Shown: positions 18,206 to 26,637, counted from the first letter of the stretch. The stretch: 33,932 bases of DNA from Magnetospirillum sp. (GCA_016195125.1 JACQAD010000277.1:1-33932); one strand, 5' to 3'. A program made the numbers and translations. Notes: generated by a model from the sequence alone, not told the origin.

Positions 18206-20305
18206 ATGGACGCCGTCGCCCTACCGCCGCTCCGCGACGAGCTTTCCCTGCATCAAGGCCCGGCCGGTCTCGACGGCGCTCCCACCTGGACCATCCGTGA
18301 TCCGGTGCGCAACAAGTATTTCCGTATCGGCTGGGCCGCCTTCGAGGCTCTATCCCGCTGGGGCGGCACGCCGGAGGCGGTGGCCGAGGCAGTCAATGCC
18401 GAGACCACCCTGGACCTCGAGCCAGAGGATGTGGTGGAGGTCGCTAAATTCCTCCTCGGCAACCAACTGACCCGGCCCGGTAATCACGGCGACACGCTAC
18501 GCATCGCCCAACAGGCGGCGGCCGAGCATCAATCCCTGTTCCACTGGCTGCTGCATCATTACCTGTTCTTCCGTATCCCGCTGGTGCGGCCGGACCGGCT
18601 TCTGACCGTCACCGCCCCCTGGGTGTGGTGGCTGGGCGGCGCCTGGTTCCGCTGGGCGAGCGTGGCGGCCCTGGTGCTGGGCTTGGGCCTGATCGCCCGT
18701 CAATGGGAGGTCTTCTCCGCCACCTTGGTGGACAATCTCAGCCTGTCGGGAATGCTGAGCTATGCCGTCGCCCTGTCGCTGGTCAAGGTCGTCCACGAAT
18801 TGGCTCATGCCTACACCGCCAAGCGGATGGGGTGCCGGGTGCCGACCATGGGGCTGGCCTTCCTGGTGATGTGGCCGGTGCTCTATACCGATGTCAACGA
18901 GACCTGGACCCTGGCATCGCGCCGCCAGCGGCTGCTGGTGGGCGGGGCGGGCATCCTGGCCGAACTGGCGGTGGCCGCCTGGGCGACCCTGCTCTGGGCC
19001 TTCCTGCCCGAGGGCGGGTTGCGCCAGGGCGTCTTCGTGCTGGCGACCCTGACTTGGGTCAGTTCGCTGGCCATCAACTTGTCGCCCTTCATGCGCTTCG
19101 ACGGCTATTTCCTGGCCATGGACGCGTTGGAGATGCCCAATCTCCACCCCCGTTCCTTCGCCATGGCGCGGTGGTGGCTGCGCGAAATTCTATTCGGCCT
19201 GGGCGAAGCGCCGCCCGAACCCATGGCGCCGAGGCGACGCCTCGCCATGGTGGTGTTCGCCTTCGCCGTCTGGATCTATCGGCTGACCTTGTTTCTCGGC
19301 ATCGCCGTGCTGGTCTACCACTTCTTCATCAAGGCGGTCGGCGTGCTGCTGTTCGCAGTCGAGATGGGCTGGTTCGTCTTCCTGCCGTTCTGGACCGAGT
19401 TCCGCGAATGGGCCAAGCGCAAGGATGACATCAGGGCCAGGACCAACTGGCGCCGCCCCGCCATGGGATTGGGGCTGGCCTTGCTGGTGGCGATCATCCC
19501 CTGGCGCACCCGGATCGAAGCGCCCGCCATGCTGTCGGCCGAGGTGATGACGCCGCTGTTCCTGCCCGGTCCGGCCCGGCTGGAGGCAGTGCTGGCGACA
19601 CGCGGCCAGCATGTGGAGAAGGGGGCCAAGCTGCTGGCCTTCATCTCTCCCGATATCGACCACCGCCGGGCTGGCACCGCCGCGCGTCTGGCCGGCAAGT
19701 CGGCCGAGCTGGAAGCGGTCAAGCTCGACCCCTTCGGCCGCGAGCGATTGTCGGCGCTCACCGAGGAGGTGTCGCGCCTCGCCGCCGAGCAGGCCGCCTT
19801 GGATGCCGAGGCCGAACGGCTGAACATCACCGCCCCCCAGGAGGGCAGCTTTCTCGACCCGCTGCCCGATCTGAAACCGGGCACCTGGCTGTCGCCGAAG
19901 AGCCAATTGGGCCTGATCCGCGCCGACGGCAAGGTCCAGGCCCTGGCCTATGTGGCCGAGGACGATCTTGCCCGCATCACCGAGGGCGACATGGCGTCCT
20001 TCGTGCCCCACGGCCTGGACTTTTCCCGATTATCCGGCACGGTGACCGCCATCGACCGCAACCCGGCCAAGATATTGACCGAACCCGCCCTGGCCTCGAC
20101 CCATGGTGGCGATATTCCGGTGCGGGTGGCGGGGCAGGCATTGGTGCCCCAGGGCGGATTCTACCGTGTCGTCATTACCCTCGACGGCGTCCAACCCGAC
20201 CTCAAGCTGGCTGGCCATGTCATGATCAACGGCCAGGGCCAGAGCACGGTGGGGCGGCTGGCCCGTTCCGTCCTGGTGGTGCTGGTCCGCGAATGGGGCG
20301 CCTGA
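18206..20305 (+). CDS. Multi-pass M50-family zinc metalloprotease with PqqD-like N-terminus and HlyD-like C-terminal region
   Basis: 'VVHELAHAYTAKRMGCRVPTMG' (HExxH in a TM segment), second M50 motif 'NLSPFMRFDGYFLAMD', multiple TMs, C-terminal 'EAVLATRGQHVEKGAKLLAFISPDIDHR...LNITAPQEGSFLDPLPDLKPGTWLSPKSQLGLI' barrel-sandwich. N-terminal ~85 aa 'WTIRDPVRNKYFRIGWAAFEALSRWGGTPEAVAEAVNAETTLDLEPEDVVEVAKFLLGNQL' is PqqD-like. Confidence 0.85.
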   Translation: MDAVALPPLRDELSLHQGPAGLDGAPTWTIRDPVRNKYFRIGWAAFEALSRWGGTPEAVAEAVNAETTLDLEPEDVVEVAKFLLGNQLTRPGNHGDTLRIAQQAAAEHQSLFHWLLHHYLFFRIPLVRPDRLLTVTAPWVWWLGGAWFRWASVAALVLGLGLIARQWEVFSATLVDNLSLSGMLSYAVALSLVKVVHELAHAYTAKRMGCRVPTMGLAFLVMWPVLYTDVNETWTLASRRQRLLVGGAGILAELAVAAWATLLWAFLPEGGLRQGVFVLATLTWVSSLAINLSPFMRFDGYFLAMDALEMPNLHPRSFAMARWWLREILFGLGEAPPEPMAPRRRLAMVVFAFAVWIYRLTLFLGIAVLVYHFFIKAVGVLLFAVEMGWFVFLPFWTEFREWAKRKDDIRARTNWRRPAMGLGLALLVAIIPWRTRIEAPAMLSAEVMTPLFLPGPARLEAVLATRGQHVEKGAKLLAFISPDIDHRRAGTAARLAGKSAELEAVKLDPFGRERLSALTEEVSRLAAEQAALDAEAERLNITAPQEGSFLDPLPDLKPGTWLSPKSQLGLIRADGKVQALAYVAEDDLARITEGDMASFVPHGLDFSRLSGTVTAIDRNPAKILTEPALASTHGGDIPVRVAGQALVPQGGFYRVVITLDGVQPDLKLAGHVMINGQGQSTVGRLARSVLVVLVREWGA

Positions 20306-20323
20306 TCCATGAAGGAGAACATC

Positions 20324-20611
20324 ATGAAACGATTGATCACTCTACTGGCGGCGTTGCTGCTCTGGACCGGGGCGGCCCTGGCCCAATCCGGCCCCATCGA
20401 CAAGGCCTATGAGGACGGTAAGGCCGCCGAAATCTCTGCGGCTCGGCTTCGGTTGGCCACACGCCCAGCGGCAACCGGCGTGCAGGAGTTGAACGAGGCG
20501 GAAGGATTGTTGCGGCACCTGAAGGCCGCCGTGGACATTAAAGCCCGCCGTAAAATCGCCACCGAACTCGAACTGGCAGTGACCCGCCTCAATATCCTTG
20601 CGAATGAATGA
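20324..20611 (+). CDS. Small exported protein (~95 aa, cleavable signal peptide)
   Basis: ORF called from 20309, but AAGGAG at 20312-20317 precedes ATG 20324 with good spacing. 'MKRLITLLAALLLWTGAALAQ|SGPIDKAYEDGKAAEISAARLRLATRP...' has a signal peptide and a charged helical mature part. Confidence 0.65.
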   Translation: MKRLITLLAALLLWTGAALAQSGPIDKAYEDGKAAEISAARLRLATRPAATGVQELNEAEGLLRHLKAAVDIKARRKIATELELAVTRLNILANE

Positions 20612-20873
20612 AATCAGATGGTCACGGGATGGTTTTGGACAACTGGTGCCACCGTTATGAAAAGTGACGCGCCATCGCGGCATTGACCGCATTGCGGCCA
20701 TGAGGGGCCTCTACGATTCTCAAGAACGGATGTTGTGCTGAGTTGCCATATGGAAGATCGCGTCGGCTCTCTCCATATTTGGCGGCTGATGCGTCCTTTG
20801 CCACCCTTCAAGCCTGTGCGCAGTGCCGTAGGATGAATTCGGCAGTGGTACAGCCAGCAGCTGATCAACAGAC

Positions 20874-21098
20874 TTGGATGGCGGCAGGAAGATCATGGGG
20901 TTCCGCGTGACCCCCGTTACCTTCCATGAAATTCGGCCGCAGGCCGCCCGGCAGTGGAGCGAGCGGCGGGGAGAGGGATTCGCGAAGGCCCTGTCCGGTC
21001 ACAAGTCGGCCGTAAAGGCACAGCAATCCGTACCAATGGAATTCGATGCCCCGATTTTCGGCAGTGCTCGTCTTCGCAACGTGCCTAGATCAAGCTGA
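20874..21098 (+). pseudogene. Possible degraded tyrosine recombinase/phage integrase C-terminal remnant
   Basis: 'VTPVTFHEIRPQAARQWSERRGEGFAKALSGHKSAVKAQQ' resembles the integrase 'TFHEIRSL.ARLY.....FAQ.LLGHKS..MT..Y' block (box II HxxR and GHKS), but the ORF is very short and the catalytic Tyr context is missing. Confidence 0.42.
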
Positions 21099-21840
21099 TG
21101 AGGGATCGAATCTGGCGCTCACGGATATCCTGTGCGATTTCGGTCTGCGTCACGCCACGTCCACCCCCGTAATTGGCGATCAGCACCCGGTGGACGCGGT
21201 GGAAGGAGCCGTAGCTGCTTTCCTCCCATTCCTCCACCCGAGGGCTGCCGTCGAAGGTGACGACACGGCGTGGCCTGGAGGCGTTGCGCCTGACGGCGAA
21301 GATGGCCTCGGTAATCACCACGTAGATGCTGTCACTGGTGAAATAGCCGGCCAGAATGCCAAGAGCTGCTCCCGACGCCATGCCAATTCCTCCGCCCACG
21401 CCCGTTCCGGTCGCTCCGCCGATGGCGCCCCCCGCCGCGCCACCGATCAGTCCGCCGCCGGCGGAGCCGAGGAAGCCAAACTGGGCCATCATGTCGCTGT
21501 CGAATTGCTGGCTGCGGACGACGTTGAGATCGACCTTGAGCCCGAAATCATTGCCGTCCGAGCGCTCGTAGCCCTTGCTTACGTATCCCTGGTAGAGCCG
21601 CTCGCGGGTGGCATCCAGATCCCAGACCTGATCACCCGACATGTTGCGCAGGGCCAGCTTCAGCCGCCGGTTGGGAAACAGGGAGGAATCGGTGAACACC
21701 GACGAATCCGAACGCATGCCGTACATGCGGTCAGTTTTGGGATCGACCACCATGTCTGCGCGATTACCGCGCTGGCAGGCGCCTAGGGCGACGGCCAGGC
21801 CGGTGGCCAGGAACAGGCGCCGATCGATGCTCATGCTCAT
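21085..21840 (-). CDS. TraT-like complement-resistance lipoprotein
   Basis: Lipobox-like 'ALGAC' near the N-terminus; 'VVDPKTDRMYGMRSDSSVFTDSSLFP', Gly-rich hydrophobic centre 'GSAGGGLIGGAAGGAIGGATGTGVGGGIG', C-terminal 'ANYGGGRGVTQTEIAQDIRERQIRSLISLI', a TraT-type layout. Confidence 0.6.
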   Translation of the reverse strand: MSMSIDRRLFLATGLAVALGACQRGNRADMVVDPKTDRMYGMRSDSSVFTDSSLFPNRRLKLALRNMSGDQVWDLDATRERLYQGYVSKGYERSDGNDFGLKVDLNVVRSQQFDSDMMAQFGFLGSAGGGLIGGAAGGAIGGATGTGVGGGIGMASGAALGILAGYFTSDSIYVVITEAIFAVRRNASRPRRVVTFDGSPRVEEWEESSYGSFHRVHRVLIANYGGGRGVTQTEIAQDIRERQIRSLISLI

Positions 21841-23378
21841 TCTCCCCCCCTCAGGGATTCTTCAAGGAAGCGCTTGGCTTCGGAATAGTGGATGGCGAAA
21901 TTCAGGCCGGGGATCCGTGTCTTCACCGCCGGATCATCGCCGACAGGCTCGTACTTGATCAGGGCGTTCACGCCCACCACCTTGCTGCCTTTAAACAGGG
22001 GGCCGCCGGAATTGCCATGATTGATTTCGGCATCGGTCTGGACGTAGTAGACGTCGCGATTCTTATGGGTTGGGTTGCCCCATCCCGGTTGCTTGCGGAT
22101 GGCGCTGACCACGCCCCTGGTAATGGTGAAAAGCTGGCGTTTGGGATGGCCGATGGCGTCCAGTTGCTCACCGGGCAGCAGATCCTTGCCCTGATAGAAC
22201 TCCACCGGGCGCCCCCGGTCCTGGACCTTGACCAGGGCCAGGTCCAGCAGCACGTCCTTGGCGATCACCTGCCCGAAGGTCTCGCGCTTGTCGTAGAGGC
22301 GAAGCTCGACGATGGGGCGATTGTCCACCACATGCCAGTTGGTCATGACGATGTTGGAGCGCACGAAAAAGCCGCTGCCCATGCTGCCATCACCGTTATA
22401 GATGGCGACCACGCTGTCGAAGCGCGGATCGTTCAGGGGGCGGTCCTCGTAGCGTTCGGCCTCGGCGCGGGCCACCGCCCGGCTGCGGTCGCGGGCCACC
22501 TCGTCCAGCAGGGCGGAGAGATTGCCGGCCGGCAGGCCGGGGCCACCCTGGGCCTGGGCATGGCCGAGAAGCTGGGTCAGGGAGATCATCACCGGGGCGC
22601 GCTCCCAGTACTGCACCTGTTTCTCGCGGGTCACGTCGCTGCTGAGCTGGCTTTGGCCGGGATCGGTGGGATCCATGTCGTAGGCGATGGTGAAGCGCTC
22701 GCGCTCGACCACGTCGAACAGCGACTTCATGTAGCGGCCCGTGTTCCGGTCAAGCAGGTAATAGTTGACGGTCAGGGTCTTGGCTCCCTCCACGTCGGCC
22801 AGCTTGTAGGTGTAGGGGGCATAGACGGGCAGTTCGATGAATTGTGGCGTATTGGCCAGCTTGGCCCGGGAATCCTCCATCAGCTTCTGCAGCTTGGGGT
22901 GGTTGGATTGCTTCTCCAGCTTGATGGCGGCCTTGTCGAACTGGCTGACGGCGCGGGCAAAGGCAGGATTCCCGATCTTATTGACCTCGATTACTTTCTT
23001 CGACGCCTGCTCCTTCATGTCGCGGACCCGCCGCGTCGCCTTGGCCAGGGCCACGTCGAAAATCACCACATAGCGTCCCGTCTCGTCCACCGGGCCTTTC
23101 AGCGCCGTTCCCAGGCTGCGGGGCTGGGCGTCCACCGGCAGGTCGATACCCACCTGGAAGGGGAAGTCGATGTCGCCGTCGATGCGCTTGAGATATCGGG
23201 AGGTGGCGTCCACCAGGGTCATCTTGCCCAGGCTGGCGCCATCCACCTCTCCCGTCATCTTGGCGGCCTCTACGAGGGTCTTGAGATCGGGATCAGCCGC
23301 CTTGGCTGCAAAGGGCAGGGCAAGCGCAGCCGTCAGAAGGAGGCCGCCGATGACCTTTGTGACCCGATTGTTGCTCAT
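21837..23378 (-). CDS. Trypsin-like (S1/DegP-like) serine protease with N-terminal extension
   Basis: Signal peptide; catalytic motifs 'MTNWHVVD', 'DVLLDLALVKV', 'QTDAEINHGNSGGPLF'. Overlaps the downstream TraT-like ORF by 4 nt. Confidence 0.85.
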   Translation of the reverse strand: MSNNRVTKVIGGLLLTAALALPFAAKAADPDLKTLVEAAKMTGEVDGASLGKMTLVDATSRYLKRIDGDIDFPFQVGIDLPVDAQPRSLGTALKGPVDETGRYVVIFDVALAKATRRVRDMKEQASKKVIEVNKIGNPAFARAVSQFDKAAIKLEKQSNHPKLQKLMEDSRAKLANTPQFIELPVYAPYTYKLADVEGAKTLTVNYYLLDRNTGRYMKSLFDVVERERFTIAYDMDPTDPGQSQLSSDVTREKQVQYWERAPVMISLTQLLGHAQAQGGPGLPAGNLSALLDEVARDRSRAVARAEAERYEDRPLNDPRFDSVVAIYNGDGSMGSGFFVRSNIVMTNWHVVDNRPIVELRLYDKRETFGQVIAKDVLLDLALVKVQDRGRPVEFYQGKDLLPGEQLDAIGHPKRQLFTITRGVVSAIRKQPGWGNPTHKNRDVYYVQTDAEINHGNSGGPLFKGSKVVGVNALIKYEPVGDDPAVKTRIPGLNFAIHYSEAKRFLEESLRGGE

Positions 23379-23426
23379 CCGCCAAAGAGTCTCACTGGTT
23401 GTGATGGACGGTCATCATATGGAATT

Positions 23427-24059
23427 TCAAGTGTATGTGCAAACGCCGGAGATGGCCCCGATGGCGGTGGTCAGCATGAACCCGGCCTTGGTGGTGAAGG
23501 GCAATGGTGCCCAGGCGACGGCAATATGCGCATTTCCCAGTTTGCGGTGTGTCGCGACCCAAACGCCATTGCCGCAAAGCCCATTCCTCCCGGCGATAAT
23601 GGCGGCACCGTCCAGGGCTAGGGCGGCGGCGAGGCCATCCTGCCCCAGCTTGGCCACAGCCTCGCGCAGGGTCCAGAAGGCCAGGAAGGCGTCTTCGCCG
23701 TCCGCTGCCACGGCCCGGATTTCCTCGGGGGAGAAATAGGCCTCGGCCATGGCCGCATAGTTCCGGTGGCGGTGGGGAACTTCCAGGTCGATGCCGATCC
23801 GGCCGTTCTCGGCCAGTGCCGCCGCCGCCCAGTCGCCGGAATGGCTGAGCGAGATGTCGGGACAGGCCAAGCCATGGGCATTGGTGACGTGCGGCCGCGT
23901 CTGTCCTCCGCCGCCCAGATCCCATTGTCCCGGAGGCAGAAGGTTGCGGACCAGGGTGCGGGTGCGCAGGTCAATACTATCCGGATAGTTGTCTTTCCGG
24001 TCGTTTCCCGGTTTATTGGTCGGCGCAGCAACCGCCAGACGAGGCGGCCTCACGGTCAA
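23427..24059 (-). CDS. 4'-phosphopantetheinyl transferase (Sfp-type)
   Basis: 'ISLSHSGDWAAAALAENGRIGIDLEVPHRHRNY' and 'FLAFWTLREAVAKLGQDG' match the GIDxE and (F/W)xxREAxxK signatures. Confidence 0.85.
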   Translation of the reverse strand: MTVRPPRLAVAAPTNKPGNDRKDNYPDSIDLRTRTLVRNLLPPGQWDLGGGGQTRPHVTNAHGLACPDISLSHSGDWAAAALAENGRIGIDLEVPHRHRNYAAMAEAYFSPEEIRAVAADGEDAFLAFWTLREAVAKLGQDGLAAALALDGAAIIAGRNGLCGNGVWVATHRKLGNAHIAVAWAPLPFTTKAGFMLTTAIGAISGVCTYT

Positions 24060-24100
24060 GACATCTTCTCCGCGTCCCTGGAAAGGCGATATCTCTCATC

Positions 24101-24808
24101 ATGGCAGGTCCGGCACCGGAAGTCCCTCGGGCTTTGAGCCTTGGAATCATCGCCTGGGCCGCCTGGAGCGGGATGGGTGGGGCCATGGCCTCCGGTGGCG
24201 AGATTCATGCGGCGTTGCCGTTGCCCGCCTCCCTGCGCCGGCGGATTACCCCCATCGGACGCAAGGCGCTCGAGGCGGCCTGGGCGGTTCTTGCCGGACG
24301 GCCGGGGCTGGAGCCCCGCATTATCCTGTCGTCGCGTCATGGCGAATATGCCCGAACCCTCGGCCTGCTGTCGTCCCTGGCCGAAAGTGGCGAGGTGTCT
24401 CCCGCCGAGTTCAGCTTGGCCGTGCACCATGGTTTGGCCGGATTGCTGTCCATCGTCACCGGCAATCGCGCGGGCCATACGGCCGTTGCCGCCGGAATCG
24501 ACAGTTTTGGTGCCGCCCTTTGGGAGGCCGCGGCCTGCCTGGCCGATGGCGACGGGACGATCTTGCTGTTGCATTTCGACGAGGCGCTCCCCGAATTCTA
24601 TGGTCAGGTGGGCGGCGGTTCCGAGCCGGCTCAGGCCCTGGCCTTGTTGTTGAGCGCGGGCGAGGGAATTCATCTGGACTGGCGGAAGGCGGAGGTGGCG
24701 GGAACGGAAAGTGCCGCCGGTGCTCTGCTCGACCTGCTGGCCGGCGGTACGGATCGGGCCAGCGCGGCCGGTGAACGCATGATCTGGAGTTTCCGCCGTG
24801 TGGCCTAG
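24101..24808 (+). CDS. Beta-ketoacyl synthase-like chain length factor (Ketoacyl-synt_2 type)
   Basis: 'IILSSRHGEYARTLGLLSSLAESGEVSPAEFSLAVHHGLAGLLSIVTGNRAGHTAVAAGIDSFGAALWEAAACLADGDGTILLLHFDEALPEFY' is the short KS-N-like protein typical of aryl polyene clusters. Confidence 0.75.
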   Translation: MAGPAPEVPRALSLGIIAWAAWSGMGGAMASGGEIHAALPLPASLRRRITPIGRKALEAAWAVLAGRPGLEPRIILSSRHGEYARTLGLLSSLAESGEVSPAEFSLAVHHGLAGLLSIVTGNRAGHTAVAAGIDSFGAALWEAAACLADGDGTILLLHFDEALPEFYGQVGGGSEPAQALALLLSAGEGIHLDWRKAEVAGTESAAGALLDLLAGGTDRASAAGERMIWSFRRVA

Positions 24809-25634
24809 GCCTGAACGGTTATGGCGGGCCTTCGGCACCGGCCTGTTCCTGGCGATCATCGGCGTGGGCGGATCCTTCCTGGCCATGACGGTGTTTCCCC
24901 TCATCGCGCTTGTGACTCGGGATCGGGAAAAGTGCCGACGGCGAATCCAGCGGGTGTTGCATCGGAGCTTCCAGCTCTATTGCGGTTCCATTCGCGTCCT
25001 GAAGGTCGCCGATGTTCGGATGGAGGGGCGCGAACGTCTGAAGGGTCTGCGCGGCGCCATGGTCATCGCCAACCATCCTTCGCTGCTGGACGTGGTCATG
25101 ATCATGGCGGCCATTCCCAACATCCAGTGCGTGGTCAAGGGAGGGCTGTGGAAGAACCCGTTCTTCCGCCTGACCGTCGAGGGTGCGGGCTATATCCGCA
25201 ACGACCTGGAGCCCGAGGCACTGTTGCAGGCCTGCGTTAATACGCTGAAGGCTGGCAACAACCTGATCGTGTTTCCCGAGGGCACCCGTACCGTGCGGGG
25301 AAAGCCCATGAAACTGCATCGGGGCTTCGCCAATATCGCCATCCTGGCGGAGGCGGACCTCCAGATGATCCGCATGTCCGTCGAACCTCCCCTGCTGCAC
25401 AAGGGGAACCCCTGGTGGAAGGTGCCCGAGACGCGGACGGAATTTTGCATGCAGGTTTGTGACCGTCTGGACATCGGTCGGTTCCTGGGCTATCGCTTCC
25501 GCTCGCAATCGTCGCGACGGATTGTCGCATTCATTGAGGACTTTTACGCGGAACCTTCCCATCATGGACACGTTGGAACTGGACCTGAAACGGCTGATCG
25601 TCTCGGCGCTGAAGATCGAGGACTTGTCGCCTGA
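24798..25634 (+). CDS. Lysophospholipid (1-acyl-sn-glycerol-3-phosphate) acyltransferase-like protein
   Basis: PlsC motifs 'VIANHPSLLDVVMI' and 'IVFPEGTRT', N-terminal TM. Confidence 0.85.
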   Translation: MWPRPERLWRAFGTGLFLAIIGVGGSFLAMTVFPLIALVTRDREKCRRRIQRVLHRSFQLYCGSIRVLKVADVRMEGRERLKGLRGAMVIANHPSLLDVVMIMAAIPNIQCVVKGGLWKNPFFRLTVEGAGYIRNDLEPEALLQACVNTLKAGNNLIVFPEGTRTVRGKPMKLHRGFANIAILAEADLQMIRMSVEPPLLHKGNPWWKVPETRTEFCMQVCDRLDIGRFLGYRFRSQSSRRIVAFIEDFYAEPSHHGHVGTGPETADRLGAEDRGLVA

Positions 25635-25833
25635 AGATATCGCCTCGGACGAGCCGCTGTTCGGCGATGCCGGGCTCGGCCTCGATTCGATCGATGCGCT
25701 TGAACTGGGAGTGGCCATCCGCAAGGTCTACGGCGTCAAGATCGAAACGGTTTCCGAGGAGGTCAGGCGGCACTTCGCCAATATCCGCAATCTGGCCCAG
25801 TTCATCCGCTCCCATAACGAGGTGAAGCCGTGA
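25564..25833 (+). CDS. Acyl carrier protein (first)
   Basis: From internal ATG 25564: 'MDTLELDLKRLIVSALKIEDLSPEDIASDEPLFGDAGLGLDSIDALELGVAIRKVYGVKI'; DSID phosphopantetheine site. Confidence 0.88.
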   Translation: MDTLELDLKRLIVSALKIEDLSPEDIASDEPLFGDAGLGLDSIDALELGVAIRKVYGVKIETVSEEVRRHFANIRNLAQFIRSHNEVKP

Positions 25834-26075
25834 TGCGCGAGGAAATTTTCGCCACTCTGTCCGAATATCTTCAGGAGATGTTCGAACTTCCGGCCGACAA
25901 GGTGACGCCCGACGCCAAGTTGTTCGAAGATCTGGACTTGGACAGCATTGACGCCGTCGATCTGGTGGTGCGGCTGCAAGACCTCACCGCCCGCAAGATC
26001 AAGCCTGATCAGTTCAAGACGGTACGCACGGTCTCCGACGTAGTCGACCGCGTCCATGATCTCATCGCCGAATAG
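25830..26075 (+). CDS. Acyl carrier protein (second)
   Basis: 'EEIFATLSEYLQEMFELPADKVTPDAKLFEDLDLDSIDAVDLVVRLQDLTARKI'; DSID site. Confidence 0.9.
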   Translation: MMREEIFATLSEYLQEMFELPADKVTPDAKLFEDLDLDSIDAVDLVVRLQDLTARKIKPDQFKTVRTVSDVVDRVHDLIAE

Positions 26076-26637
26076 GCCCGGTCTTTCCGTCGTGGTGCTG
26101 GCGGCTCTCGGGCTCGCCTATCCCTTTGTCGTCTATTTTTCTCAGGGACGCATTCCCGCCGGTGCCCTGGTACTGGCGGCCCTGATCCTGGTGGCCGCGC
26201 GGCTGTGGGCACTTCGCCGTGCCGCTTCCGCCCATGCGCTGATGCCCGCCCTGGCCATGGTCTTCGCCATTACCGGTATCCTGGGACTGGTCAAGTCCGA
26301 GACGGCAGCCCTGGCCTATCCGGTGCTGATGAGTCTGGGCATGTCGGTGGCCTTTGGCCTGTCGTTGCTGCGTCCGCCTTGTCTGGTTCAGTGCTTTGCC
26401 GCCCTGACCGAGCCTGACCCCAGTCCCGCGGCGACGGCCTATATGCGCAAGGTAAATCTGGTCTGGACCCTGTTTCTCGGCACCAATGCCGCCGTGTCGG
26501 CGTTTACGGCCTATCTCGGGGACATGGCGGTGTGGACTCTTTACAACGGCCTGGTCAGCTATCTGCTGATGGGGATTCTGTTCGCGGTGGAATACGCGGT
26601 ACGCCGCCGTGCGAGGGCGCGGGAGGCAAGGCCGTGA
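26056..26637 (+). CDS. COG4648-type inner membrane protein of aryl-polyene-like clusters
   Basis: Several TMs; 'VNLVWTLFLGTNAAVSAFTAYLGDMAVWTLYNGLVSYLLMGILFAVEYAVRRR' is typical of the membrane protein between ACPs and AMP-ligase in APE clusters. Confidence 0.75.
   Translation: MISSPNRPGLSVVVLAALGLAYPFVVYFSQGRIPAGALVLAALILVAARLWALRRAASAHALMPALAMVFAITGILGLVKSETAALAYPVLMSLGMSVAFGLSLLRPPCLVQCFAALTEPDPSPAATAYMRKVNLVWTLFLGTNAAVSAFTAYLGDMAVWTLYNGLVSYLLMGILFAVEYAVRRRARAREARP

Noticed and set aside
14538-20611. Standard type I secretion system (ABC-HlyD-TolC)
   Set aside because: TolC-like and HlyD-like genes are present but no ABC ATPase motifs were found in any ORF of this block.
20614-20868. 84-aa minus-strand ORF in the spacer as a gene or transposase
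   Set aside because: Suggestive composition but no identifiable motif, no inverted repeats found by eye; left as unassigned.
21888-23621. 577-aa plus-strand ORF antisense to the serine protease
   Set aside because: The minus strand encodes a clear GNSGGP serine protease; the plus ORF is a GC-driven shadow frame with no family motifs.
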